Assembly: GCF_014196965.1 (NCBI RefSeq)
Contig: NZ_JACIEQ010000002.1
Span: 496,001-560,000, forward strand
Length of the DNA stretch: 64,000 bases
Source: Actibacterium naphthalenivorans
GTDB lineage: Bacteria; Pseudomonadota; Alphaproteobacteria; Rhodobacterales; Rhodobacteraceae
Reading direction: 5' to 3'
Within the stretch, counting starts at the first letter, position 1, and every line of letters starts with the position of its first letter. The position numbers and the translations under genes were made by a program. The notes below the pieces were generated by a model, which saw only the letters and a list, made by a program, of their open reading frames with translations, was not told the origin of the DNA and did no database searches. Of the stretch, positions 53,271 through 63,426 are shown piece by piece.

Positions 53271-53347
53271 TGGCGATCCCGGAAGGACTCGAACCCTCAA
53301 CATCCTGATTAGAAGTCAGGTGCTCTATCCAGTTGAGCTACGGGACC
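53271..53347 (-). tRNA. tRNA-Arg (anticodon TCT)
   Basis: Full cloverleaf: acceptor GGTCCCG pairing with CGGGATC (one G-U), D-arm AGCTCAACTGGATAGAGC, anticodon stem CCTGA/TCAGG with loop CTTCTAA (anticodon TCT), T-arm GGGTTCGAGTCC with TTCGA, discriminator G and encoded CCA. Reads AGA/AGG, rare codons in this GC-rich genome. Lies 44 bp downstream of the complex I subunit gene on the same strand. Confidence 0.95.
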
Positions 53348-53391
53348 GCATGCCACGCGTTTTGCGCGAGAGCCCCGGTAAAGGCAAGTCT

Positions 53392-53703
53392 TCAGTGCGT
53401 CCAGACCGTGCGCCGCTCGGTCGCGAAATTCTCGCCATAGCCGCGGGGGCGGATGTTGGGCTTGCGCTTTTTCGGCTCCAGCACGATCGCGTCGATGCCA
53501 TGCTCCTGCGCATAGTCCAGCGCGGCCTCCTTGCTGTCGAACCGCAGCCGCACCTGCGCCTGCGTGTCGGACGAGCTGGTCCAGCCCATCAGCGGGTCCA
53601 CCGAACGCGGGCTGGCCGGGGCGAACTCCAGCACCCAGTGGCGGGTCCTGGCAGTGCCGGACTGCATCGCGGTTCTCGCGGGCTGATAGATACGGGCCTG
53701 CAT
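53392..53703 (-). CDS. ETC complex I subunit (NDUFS4-like)
   Basis: A 103-residue protein matching the bacterial NDUFS4/18-kDa accessory subunit of NADH:quinone oxidoreductase: [52 protein letters not shown] and a C-terminal [14 protein letters not shown], all strongly conserved in alphaproteobacteria. The ATG at 53703 gives the family start. Divergent from uvrB. Confidence 0.92.
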   Translation of the reverse strand: MQARIYQPARTAMQSGTARTRHWVLEFAPASPRSVDPLMGWTSSSDTQAQVRLRFDSKEAALDYAQEHGIDAIVLEPKKRKPNIRPRGYGENFATERRTVWTH

Positions 53704-53790
53704 GGCGCTCTCCCTCATGCTGTGGTGCTTTTATCGGAAATCCCGGAAGCCCGCGCAAGAGGCGAAACCACCGCACGCGCCCTTGAACCG

Positions 53791-53805
53791 GAACAAAAAC
53801 GGATC
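53791..53805. promoter_or_regulatory. LexA-like box upstream of uvrB
   Basis: GAAC-N7-GATC, one mismatch from the alphaproteobacterial LexA direct repeat GAAC-N7-GAAC, ends 30 bp before the uvrB start. uvrB is often SOS-controlled. A one-mismatch match to an 8-base pattern can arise by chance. Confidence 0.35.
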
Positions 53806-53835
53806 AAATGTGAAGAGCCGCCAGAGGATTCGCCC

Positions 53836-56031
<2,196 letters not shown>

Positions 56032-56114
56032 GTCGTTTCGGGGAAACCGAAACGCGGGCGTGAGCACCATCGCGCCAATTCCGCCGCCGCGCGCGCCGTG
56101 CTATGGTTTTTGCC

Positions 56115-56438
56115 ATGAAATGGTCAAAGCTCTCTGAACACCAGATTCGCAAGGCCCAGGCCGAAGGCCAGTTCGACAACCTCGAGGGCGCGGGCAAACC
56201 CCTGCCCCCGCCCGGCCATGGCGATTTCGCCGAAGCGGCCGGGTTTCGCATCATGGCAGAGGCCGGCGCCCTGCCGCAGGAGGTGGAACTGCGCAAGGCC
56301 CTGAAGGCCCAGGCACAAAAGCTGGCCGCCACAACCGACCCCGCCGAACGCAAACGTGCAATGGCGGCCTTTGCCGATCTGCAACAAAAGCGCGCCATTC
56401 AGGAAGAGGCGCGGCGAAAGTTCTACAGCACCCGCTGA
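56115..56438 (+). CDS. DUF1992/DnaJ-homologue-C28-like small protein
   Basis: A 107-residue protein with the DUF1992 pattern: LSEHQIRKAQAEGQFDNLEGAGKPL, then a charged helical C-terminal half (about 60-105). Family members are conserved small proteins, some annotated as DnaJ-like, without a settled function. An ATG at 56103 is an alternative start. Follows uvrB by 83 bp and is convergent with the next gene 8 bp away. Confidence 0.8.
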   Translation: MKWSKLSEHQIRKAQAEGQFDNLEGAGKPLPPPGHGDFAEAAGFRIMAEAGALPQEVELRKALKAQAQKLAATTDPAERKRAMAAFADLQQKRAIQEEARRKFYSTR

Positions 56439-56446
56439 CGGCGCCC

Positions 56447-56767
56447 CTAGCCGAACACCCCGGCCACGTCATACATCACCGGCTCGAACCCCTTGCACAG
56501 CGCGTTGATCCGCCGGTTGCGCACCCGCATCTCCTCGGTGCGCAGCATGGCCTGAAAATCCTCGCGCTTTTCCCATTGCGAATAATTGGCGATGCGCGTC
56601 TGCGCGTCGTTCACATGCAGGCCCGCGCCGATGAACCCCGGCTGTTTCGAGATGACCGCCTCATAGGCGTCCACCAGCTCGTCGAGAATGTCCTGGCATG
56701 TGCCGGGCGTCACCTCGAAGGTGGTGATCACCGTCTGCAGCGCCGCGCCTTTTGAAATCGTCGGCAT
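56447..56767 (-). CDS. ABM-family small protein
   Basis: A 106-residue antibiotic-biosynthesis-monooxygenase-fold protein: TTFEVTPGTCQDILDELVDAYEAVISKQPGFIGAGLHVN and IANYSQWEKREDFQAML. A single-fold member likely to dimerise; substrate unknown. Strong GGGAGGA ribosome binding site. Upstream neighbour on the same strand is a universal stress protein 27 bp away, so co-transcription is likely. Confidence 0.85.
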   Translation of the reverse strand: MPTISKGAALQTVITTFEVTPGTCQDILDELVDAYEAVISKQPGFIGAGLHVNDAQTRIANYSQWEKREDFQAMLRTEEMRVRNRRINALCKGFEPVMYDVAGVFG

Positions 56768-56794
56768 CCGATCCTCCCTTGAACCCGCGATGGG

Positions 56795-57202
56795 CTAGCG
56801 TACCACATGTACCGCGCAGGTCGCATGGCGCACCACGCGGGCAGCGGTGGAGCCGAGGAAATAGTCCTGAAGCCCCGGCCGGTGAGAGGCGATGACGATG
56901 CAGTCGACGCCATGTTCCTGCGCATATTCCACGATGGTCCGGCCCGCATGGCCGGTCACGACGGCGGGCTTCACATCGATCACACCCCCCAGTTCGGCGA
57001 CCAGAGCGGTCTGAACCGCGTCGCGCGTTTTCTCTTCCTGTCCCTCGGGCAGGTATTGCGCCACGTAGGACGGAACCGCTTCGATCACGTGAAGCGCGGT
57101 GATTTTCCCGTCATCGGCCAACAGCGCGCGGGCGATCTGTAGTGCGGTTGCGGTGTTCGGGCCGTGATCCAGCGCGATGGGAACGATAATATGGTGGTAC
57201 AT
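56795..57202 (-). CDS. Universal stress protein (UspA family)
   Basis: A 135-residue single Usp domain: MYHHIIVPIALDHG, ITALHVIEAVPSYVAQYLPEG and the ATP-binding type loop GVDCIVIASHRPGLQDYFLGSTAARVVRHATCAVHVV (G-x2-G-x9-GS/T pattern). GGAGGC ribosome binding site fixes the ATG at 57202; the longer open frame overlaps parA. Confidence 0.9.
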   Translation of the reverse strand: MYHHIIVPIALDHGPNTATALQIARALLADDGKITALHVIEAVPSYVAQYLPEGQEEKTRDAVQTALVAELGGVIDVKPAVVTGHAGRTIVEYAQEHGVDCIVIASHRPGLQDYFLGSTAARVVRHATCAVHVVR

Positions 57203-57288
57203 CGGGTGCAGCCTCCTGTTGTGCTCCGGCCAGACTGGCACGACAACGGGCGCGCCACCTTGACGCAGGTCAGGTTGCCGAAACCGGC

Positions 57289-57918
57289 TCAGACCGCGGC
57301 GAGCACCTCTTGCGCCAGCGCTTCGACCTCGGCCGCGGCGCTGCTTTTGCGCCCGGCCTCCAGCACGCCCAGGCCAAGGCCCAGGGTTTCGGCGAAGGTC
57401 ACGCGGTTGCCCAGAACCGCCTCGGCCAGGCCCGCGTCCAGCTCGGCGGCCTTGCCCGCGACTTCGGCGTTCAGCTTGGTGCCGGCGCGGGTGCGGTTGA
57501 GGATCAGCATCGTCGGGCGCCCTTCCCGGCGGGCCAGATCCAGCACCCCTTCGGTCGCCCACAGATCGACCTGCGACATGGCCACCGGCACCAGCACCAG
57601 TTGCGCGCCGCGCAGCGCCGGGCGCAGATCACTGTCGGCCTTGGGCGGCGTGTCCACCAGCACGATGTCGTGGTCTCCCGCCAGCTTGCCGGTCTCATAC
57701 CCCACCCCCCAGGCCGAGGCGGTGGACAGCGCCATGCCGGGATCACCCAGCCGTTCGGCGCGGGCCATGAACCAGCGGCCGAGGCTGCCCTGCGGATCGG
57801 TGTCCAGAAGCGCGACGCGCAGACCCTGGCGGGTGAAGGCCACGGCCAGATTGGCCGCCAGCGTGGTTTTTCCGCTTCCGCCCTTTTGTTGCGCGATCGT
57901 GATAATCCGGCCTGTCAT
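57289..57918 (-). CDS. ParA/MinD-like ATPase
   Basis: A 209-residue P-loop ATPase with the deviant Walker A QQKGGSGKTTLAANLA, a VALLDTDPQGSLGRWF switch and VLVDTPPKAD Walker B. No N-terminal HTH and no ParB partner nearby, so it resembles the small stand-alone ParA group (VirC1/ParA-like) used to position cellular cargo, not a plasmid partition locus. AAGGA ribosome binding site. Divergent from the next gene. Confidence 0.88.
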   Translation of the reverse strand: MTGRIITIAQQKGGSGKTTLAANLAVAFTRQGLRVALLDTDPQGSLGRWFMARAERLGDPGMALSTASAWGVGYETGKLAGDHDIVLVDTPPKADSDLRPALRGAQLVLVPVAMSQVDLWATEGVLDLARREGRPTMLILNRTRAGTKLNAEVAGKAAELDAGLAEAVLGNRVTFAETLGLGLGVLEAGRKSSAAAEVEALAQEVLAAV

Positions 57919-58067
57919 GGCATGTCCTTCGATGCTGCAGCGCAGAATGTCAGGGTCCGGCCAGATTCGCACCCCTTAATGACGCAGCATGCCCGGTTAG
58001 CGCCCGGAAAGGCGGATTAACCCTACGTTAACCAACCGCGCCCCAGACTGGTACGCGGGAGATCGTC

Positions 58068-58712
58068 ATGCGCGCAATACTGCCCCTTCTGGCCCTGCTC
58101 ATGTGGGCAACGGACATCCCCGCCGGGGCATGGCTGCGCGACGAGGGGGAGGTGTTCCTGTCTTTCTCGCAGACCGCCGCGATTGACGGGGATGGCGATT
58201 ATGCCTCGGTCCTGCTGGAATACGGGCTGCGGCCGGCGCTGACCCTCGGCCTCGACGCCGGCCAGAACGAAGAGGCGGACCGGCAGGGCGTGCTGTTCCT
58301 GCGCCACCGGCTCGACCGGGCCGAGGGGCCGAACCGTCTGGCGGCCGAACTGGGGCTTGGCACGTCGGAGGGCGCGCTCACCTTTCGCCCCGGCCTGTCC
58401 TGGGGGCGCGGCGTGGCAACGCGCTGGGGCCAGGGCTGGGTCTCGGTCGATACGCTGGCGGAACTGCGCGAAAGCAGCACGACCCCGGTTCTGAAAGCCG
58501 ATACGACGTTCGGGCTGCGCACCGCCCGGGATGCGCTGCTGATCGTGCAACTGCAGGCCGGCGATTACCCCGATGCCACGCCCTATCTGCGGGTGGTGCC
58601 GTCTTACGTTCACCGGATGAACAGCCGGGCGTTCGTGGAACTCGGGCTCAGCGCCGGCGCCGTGGGGCACGATCCGCTGGCCATCAAACTGGGCACCTGG
58701 CTGGCGTTCTAG
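58068..58712 (+). CDS. Exported protein, possible outer-membrane beta-barrel
   Basis: A 214-residue protein with signal peptide (ILPLLALLMWATDIPAGA). The rest shows alternating hydrophobic/polar strands (GEVFLSFSQTAAIDGDGDYASVLLEYGLRPALTLGLDAG, FVELGLSAGAVGHDPLAIKLGTWLAF) and ends in an aromatic F, both common in outer-membrane barrels. No family recognised. Convergent with the rhodanese gene, 4 bp apart. Confidence 0.75.
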   Translation: MRAILPLLALLMWATDIPAGAWLRDEGEVFLSFSQTAAIDGDGDYASVLLEYGLRPALTLGLDAGQNEEADRQGVLFLRHRLDRAEGPNRLAAELGLGTSEGALTFRPGLSWGRGVATRWGQGWVSVDTLAELRESSTTPVLKADTTFGLRTARDALLIVQLQAGDYPDATPYLRVVPSYVHRMNSRAFVELGLSAGAVGHDPLAIKLGTWLAF

Positions 58713-58716
58713 CCGG

Positions 58717-59313
58717 TCAGCCGCCGGGCGTCATCACCGTCAGCCCCAGCATCCGCCAGCTTTGCATCCCGCCACGGTAGTAAAAGATCCGCTCCGGCGG
58801 ATAGCCCGCGCCCACCATGCTGCGGATCGCGGTCGGCGATTGCCCGCACCACAGCCCGTTGCAGAACAGCGCCACGCGTTTGGCCGCGCTGCAATCCCAG
58901 CCATCGAAATCGGCCTCGCAGCCCAGATCACCCAGCCGGTCCAGTATCTCGGTATAGGGGATGGGCCGCCCGCCGGGGATTGTGCCGCGCAGATACCAAT
59001 CACGGGTGCGGCTGTCGATCACCAGCGCCTCGGGGTCCTGCAGCATCTCCAGCAGCTCCAGCTCGCCGATCGTCGTGACCCCTTCGGCGGGCGTCATCGG
59101 CTGGATGCAGAACGGCGGACAGTCGCGCGAAGTGCGCGCCCACTCTCCCGTCACCTCGTTCGCGCTGTCCTGTTCGCGCATGATCGTGACCGGCCCGTCG
59201 GGCGTTTGCACCACCACCTGCGGCAGATCCCTGCCGATCATCACCTTCAGCTCCTCCGCCTGCCCCGGCAGGGCCAGAAGCAGAAATGCCGCACATGCTG
59301 CCAAAATTCGCAT
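58717..59313 (-). CDS. Exported rhodanese-like protein with CX4C loop
   Basis: A 198-residue protein with a signal peptide (ILAACAAFLLLALPGQAEE). It carries a rhodanese-like domain: LVIDSRTRDWYLRGTIPGGRPIPY, then the active-site loop VALFCNGLWCGQSPTAI and a FYYRGGMQSWRMLGL end. The CX4C loop and the YRGG-Q-W motif match the rhodanese of the protease operon. A GAGGAGGA ribosome binding site marks the ATG at 59313; the longer frame is not family-like. Probably periplasmic, perhaps in sulfur or disulfide chemistry. Confidence 0.85.
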   Translation of the reverse strand: MRILAACAAFLLLALPGQAEELKVMIGRDLPQVVVQTPDGPVTIMREQDSANEVTGEWARTSRDCPPFCIQPMTPAEGVTTIGELELLEMLQDPEALVIDSRTRDWYLRGTIPGGRPIPYTEILDRLGDLGCEADFDGWDCSAAKRVALFCNGLWCGQSPTAIRSMVGAGYPPERIFYYRGGMQSWRMLGLTVMTPGG

Positions 59314-59396
59314 GACATCCTCCTCAATTCGGCGCCCGACTCTGTGCAGGCCGCGGCGCAGGGGGCAGGATAGCGGAAATTCAGCCGAGCAAACAC

Positions 59397-59888
59397 ATGC
59401 CAAAAGAAAACCCGATACGCCCGACAGATGAAGACGCGCGCGCGCTGGCCCGGGCGCTGATCCGCGAGGCCCGCTTTGGCGCCCTGGCGGTGCGCGATCC
59501 CGAAACCGGCCACCCCTATGTCTCGCGCATCGCCATCGGGCAGACGCCGCAGGGTGCGCCGCTCAGCTTCGTGTCAGAGCTTGCGCATCACACCAGGGCG
59601 CTGCGCGCCGATCCGTCCTGCGCGCTGTTGCTGGGCGAACCCGGTCCGACGGGCGATCCGCTGACCCACCCGCGCCTGAGCCTGATGGCCACGGCCCGCT
59701 TCGTGCCGCGCGACGCGCCCGAACACGCCGCCCTGGCGGCGCACTACCTGGCCACCCATCCCAAGGCGCGGCTCTATATCGGGTTCGCCGATTTCCACTT
59801 CGTCCGGTTCGACATTCAGGGCGCGCATCTCAACGTCGGTTTCGGCAAGGCCTATCAACTGCAGCCGTCCGACCTGCCGGGCATGTGA
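59397..59888 (+). CDS. HugZ-like pyridoxamine-phosphate-oxidase-fold protein
   Basis: A 163-residue split-barrel protein: RFGALAVRDPETGHPYVSRIAIGQTPQG, SELAHHTRALRADPSCALLLGEPG, HPRLSLMATARFV and ARLYIGFADFHFVRFDI. This is the heme-utilisation (HugZ/HutZ-like) subgroup that binds flavin or heme. It may take part in heme breakdown, but no heme uptake genes are near. Confidence 0.82.
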   Translation: MPKENPIRPTDEDARALARALIREARFGALAVRDPETGHPYVSRIAIGQTPQGAPLSFVSELAHHTRALRADPSCALLLGEPGPTGDPLTHPRLSLMATARFVPRDAPEHAALAAHYLATHPKARLYIGFADFHFVRFDIQGAHLNVGFGKAYQLQPSDLPGM

Positions 59889-59891
59889 AAA

Positions 59892-59914
59892 CCCCGCGGC
59901 CAGAGACCGCGGGG
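59892..59914 (-). terminator. Rho-independent terminator of the beta-helix gene
   Basis: CCCCGCGG and CCGCGGGG around a 7-nt loop, followed on the minus strand by TTTT. It lies 27 bp after the stop of the beta-helix protein and also ends the HugZ-like gene from the other side. Confidence 0.75.
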
Positions 59915-59941
59915 CATACAAGACACGTCAGAACGCGCAGG

Positions 59942-62233
59942 TCAGGTGGCGTTGTCCATCCGCGCCGTGACATTGACCCGCCCGTGGCAGGGCGACGGCC
60001 AGACAAGCTGAATTTCAGACTTGTTGGCCCCCTTCTCGACCTTGGCATAGGGCATGGCCGCGACCACCGCGCCGCCGCCATCCTGAATGGCCCCCTCGGC
60101 CACCACCGAAACCGCATTGCGGGCCCGGCCGTCAAACGGCAGGAAGCCCGCGAAATCGCAGTTCCAGGTGGCGACGTCGGTGTTCACGTCGAACTGCAGC
60201 ATCACCGGGTTGGCGATCACCTGCGTCACCCCGGTAAAGGCATTTCCGCCCACCGTCACGTTGCGCATCCTGCCCCGGTCCAGATCGGCATAGGTGGTAT
60301 CGACCATATCCACCCTGTCCACATCGCCGTTGACCGCCTTGAACGCGTTGCCCGACATGTTGAACCCGTGGATGTAATGCCCCGGCCCCACCGGCTTGAC
60401 CACCATCCAGCGGAACCACGGCGCCACGTCGTTGACCGTGAAGATATTGCCGGTCACGGTCAGCCCGCCAAAGGAGTATTCATTGGAATGGTCGGGCGCC
60501 TCGTCATGCTCGTTCGTCCATTCGATCGAACTGTTGTCGATGTAATTCGCCGTGATCGTCGTTTTCACATTGGTCGAGGTCAGCACGATCCCCGCCTGAC
60601 GAATGCCCGCCGTTTCGTTATCGCCCTGAAACCAGTGGTTGGCGGTGATGACATGTCCGCTGCCCGACCAGACCCCGAAATGGGCAAAGCGCACCACCCG
60701 GTTGTCACGGATCTTGCTGTCATTGGCATTCACGTTCAGCGCGATGCTGGTCCGGTCCTGCGCGCGCAGCGTCTGCTCGTTCGACAGGAACTGGCACCGG
60801 TCGATCAGCATCCCCTGGCACCCCGTGCCGATCGAGGTGATGCCGCGATCCTTGGGCTTGGTGACGAAACAGTCGCGCATGTGAAAGATCAGCCCGGCCG
60901 GGGCCAGCATCACGCCGCTGGCCTCGCCGTTGCACTGCAATTCCATGTCGGACAGCACGAACCGGTCGAGGCTGGCGAAGCCGCTGAAATCCAGCAGATA
61001 CTTGAACCGCCTGAACGTATAGGTCTGGGTGCCCGCCGCATCGAACAGCGGCTTGCTCAGGGTCAGAGTGCCCGCGCCGGCGTTCTTGCTCAGCACATAG
61101 ATCTCGCGCCCCACGCCCAGCCCTTCGACCAGCGAGCCGACAGGGATGTTGGCCACATTCGCCACCCCGGTCAGCTGCAGCGGGTTCGACGTCGAATAGC
61201 TCGCCTGCGAGGTATGGACATCCGTGTTCCAGTTGCCCGAGGCAACGGCGTTGATCTGCCCGTTCCGCAGCACCCGCCGGATCGCATAGGTATTCTTGTT
61301 CGCCACCGCCGCCTGCACATCCACCGGCTGATCAATGTCCAGCCGCCGCCCCTTCATGTCGAGGCTGTCATGGTCGGAATAGTTGAACAGCACCGCCAGT
61401 GCGCGTTTGAACCCCTCCAGCTCGTCGCCAAAGGCGTCGATATAGCTTGGCAGATCGAAGTTCCGGGTCAGCGTCAGCCGCGCGTCCAGCGGCATCGCCA
61501 CCGTGCCTTCGAACCGCACCTTGTTTTCAAAGGTGACGTGATCGCCAAGATAATAGGTTCCGGCCGGCACCAGAACCGACCGGCCCGCCGCCGCGGCATC
61601 CGCCGCCTCGAACGCGGCGCGGTCGTCGGTGACGCCATCGCCGGCGGCGCCGAAATCGGTCACGTCGACCCAGTCCATCATGGTGCGCAGAAAGGCGCTG
61701 GTGATATCCTCGACCACCAGATCGTCGATCCGCACCACCCCGCCGGTCGGGCCGGTCAGATCAAGGCCGATATGGGCGTAGATGGGCGTGGTGCCCCAGG
61801 CCATATCGACCCCGCTGCGCGCGCCGGTGCCGATGATCGCGCTCACGGTTTCCACCTGGCCATAGGCGGTCAGCGTGGTGGCGGCGCCTGTCTCGGTCAG
61901 CCCGCTCACATGGCCGCCGCCGCCATCCCCCGCCCAGGCCGCGATGCGCACATCCGGCAGGTTGCCACTGATCGCCTTCACCCGCGCGGTGACCCGCAGG
62001 TAACAGCCGGGCAGGATCGGTGTCTGCCCCATATAGCGCAGTTTCTGGGTCACGGCGGTTTTCGACAGTTCCAGACACCCGCCGAAATCCTGATCCGCCG
62101 AGACAAGCGCCGCATTCGCAGCCCCCTCATAGATCGCCGACCCCGGCACGCCATCCTCGCTCGACCAGACGTCCAGCCCGTTCGCGAATTCCGGTGGCAT
62201 CAGCAGAAGCCCGTCGGTAATTGCCTTGTTCAT
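59942..62233 (-). CDS. Right-handed beta-helix (GH28-related/pectate-lyase-like) protein without signal peptide
   Basis: A 763-residue protein. N-terminal beta-rich domain (about 1-190, PILPGCYLRVTARVKAISGNL); then the pectate-lyase-type start VTDFGAAGDGVTDDRAAFEAAD (about 198); then repeated beta-helix rungs with N-x-I/F motifs (TANHWFQGDN, TITANYIDNSS, VTGNIFTV, VGGNAFTG). No signal peptide, so not secreted by Sec. A soluble, phage-spike-like or head-spike role is possible; I recall close relatives across Rhodobacteraceae. Start at 62233 follows AAAGGGG; an upstream frame was rejected. Confidence 0.82.
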   Translation of the reverse strand: MNKAITDGLLLMPPEFANGLDVWSSEDGVPGSAIYEGAANAALVSADQDFGGCLELSKTAVTQKLRYMGQTPILPGCYLRVTARVKAISGNLPDVRIAAWAGDGGGGHVSGLTETGAATTLTAYGQVETVSAIIGTGARSGVDMAWGTTPIYAHIGLDLTGPTGGVVRIDDLVVEDITSAFLRTMMDWVDVTDFGAAGDGVTDDRAAFEAADAAAAGRSVLVPAGTYYLGDHVTFENKVRFEGTVAMPLDARLTLTRNFDLPSYIDAFGDELEGFKRALAVLFNYSDHDSLDMKGRRLDIDQPVDVQAAVANKNTYAIRRVLRNGQINAVASGNWNTDVHTSQASYSTSNPLQLTGVANVANIPVGSLVEGLGVGREIYVLSKNAGAGTLTLSKPLFDAAGTQTYTFRRFKYLLDFSGFASLDRFVLSDMELQCNGEASGVMLAPAGLIFHMRDCFVTKPKDRGITSIGTGCQGMLIDRCQFLSNEQTLRAQDRTSIALNVNANDSKIRDNRVVRFAHFGVWSGSGHVITANHWFQGDNETAGIRQAGIVLTSTNVKTTITANYIDNSSIEWTNEHDEAPDHSNEYSFGGLTVTGNIFTVNDVAPWFRWMVVKPVGPGHYIHGFNMSGNAFKAVNGDVDRVDMVDTTYADLDRGRMRNVTVGGNAFTGVTQVIANPVMLQFDVNTDVATWNCDFAGFLPFDGRARNAVSVVAEGAIQDGGGAVVAAMPYAKVEKGANKSEIQLVWPSPCHGRVNVTARMDNAT

Positions 62234-62517
62234 CGAAACCCCTTTCCAATCGCGCATGCGCGCACCCGGCCCATCGGACAGCCCGAAACGCCGGGGGCCG
62301 AAGCGCCGCTCAATTTTCAGCCACTCTGTGAGGAGATCACCCGGAGACACAGGTCCGGGCCGGATCAAAGGGCTAACACAAAAGGCTTAACGCGCGCTTA
62401 AGCCCGGATCGGAAAAACGCGGATTGCGGCCGTTCATGCCTGCAAACCGGCTGCGGATCGCTTATATGAATAGGGAACGCGCGGGTCGCCCAACCCGTTG
62501 GTCGGGAAGGAAAGAAA

Positions 62518-63423
62518 ATGGCTTATATGTTCCGCCTCAAGGACAAATCCGTGGAAAAGGCGGTGCGCCGGATCGCGCTGGAAGAGATTGACGCCGCACT
62601 GGCAGAGATCGACGATCCGCAGATGGACCTGCACACAAAAGTGCACGAGGTGCGCAAACACGCGAAAAAGCTGCGCGGCCTGATCCGGCTGGTACGCCCG
62701 GCCTTCCCCGGCTATGCCCGCGAAAACGCCGCCATCCGCGATGCCGCCCGGCTCCTGTCGGGGCTGCGCGACCGCGAAGGCATGATCGAGACCTTTCACA
62801 AGCTGATGGCCCATTCCCCCGATCCGGGCACCGAAACCCGTTTCGCGCCCGTGCTGGCCTTTCTGGAAGGCGGCCGCGAAAACGCCACCGCCGCGCCGGA
62901 AACCCTGCGCGACCTTGCCGGGTTCCGCGCCACGCTGGTGACGATCCGAAACCGCGCCACGGGCTGGAAGATCGAACAGAAGGGTTTCGGCGCCCTCGCC
63001 GACGGCCTCTCCCAGACATGGACGCGCGGCCGCGCCGCGATGAAGGCCTTCGCAGAGGCGCCGTCAGACGCGCGGGTTCATGAATGGCGCAAGCGCGTGA
63101 AATACCACTGGTACCACGCCCGCGCGCTCAGCCCGATCTGGCCGGCCCCGATGGACGTACAGACAGAGGCCGCCAAGGAACTGAGCGAGATGCTGGGCGA
63201 TCACCATGACCTGACCGTGCTGCAAACCCATATCCGGCAGGCACCCTCCCTGCCCGACACGCCGGAAATGTGGGATGCGTTCGACCGGATGATCGAGGCC
63301 CGGCGCGATGAGCTTCAGGCCCAGGCCCTGGCGCTCGGCGGCCGGCTCTATGCGGAACCGGCCGAGGCGATGGTCAGCAGATGGCGTGCCTGGTGGAAGC
63401 TCTGGCGGGGCACGTCCGGCTGA
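62518..63423 (+). CDS. CHAD-domain protein
   Basis: A 301-residue helical protein of the CHAD family, which binds inorganic polyphosphate through basic residues and conserved histidines. It shows KVHEVRKHAKKLRGLIRLVRP (family HxxRK motif), VHEWRKRVKYHWYHARAL and LSEMLGDHHDLTVL. Strong GGGAAGGAAAG ribosome binding site. Stops 3 bp before the convergent lysS. Confidence 0.9.
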   Translation: MAYMFRLKDKSVEKAVRRIALEEIDAALAEIDDPQMDLHTKVHEVRKHAKKLRGLIRLVRPAFPGYARENAAIRDAARLLSGLRDREGMIETFHKLMAHSPDPGTETRFAPVLAFLEGGRENATAAPETLRDLAGFRATLVTIRNRATGWKIEQKGFGALADGLSQTWTRGRAAMKAFAEAPSDARVHEWRKRVKYHWYHARALSPIWPAPMDVQTEAAKELSEMLGDHHDLTVLQTHIRQAPSLPDTPEMWDAFDRMIEARRDELQAQALALGGRLYAEPAEAMVSRWRAWWKLWRGTSG

Positions 63424-63426
63424 TCT

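Noticed and set aside
52833-53312. Open frame ending in a sequence like DSNPQHPD near the tRNA
   Set aside because: The end is the antisense of the tRNA T-arm, a common source of false proteins.
59885-62401. Very long plus-strand open frame (838 codons) opposite the beta-helix gene
   Set aside because: Its translation is His/Arg/Pro-rich with no family character; it mirrors the codon structure of the minus-strand gene, which has a ribosome binding site and recognisable motifs.
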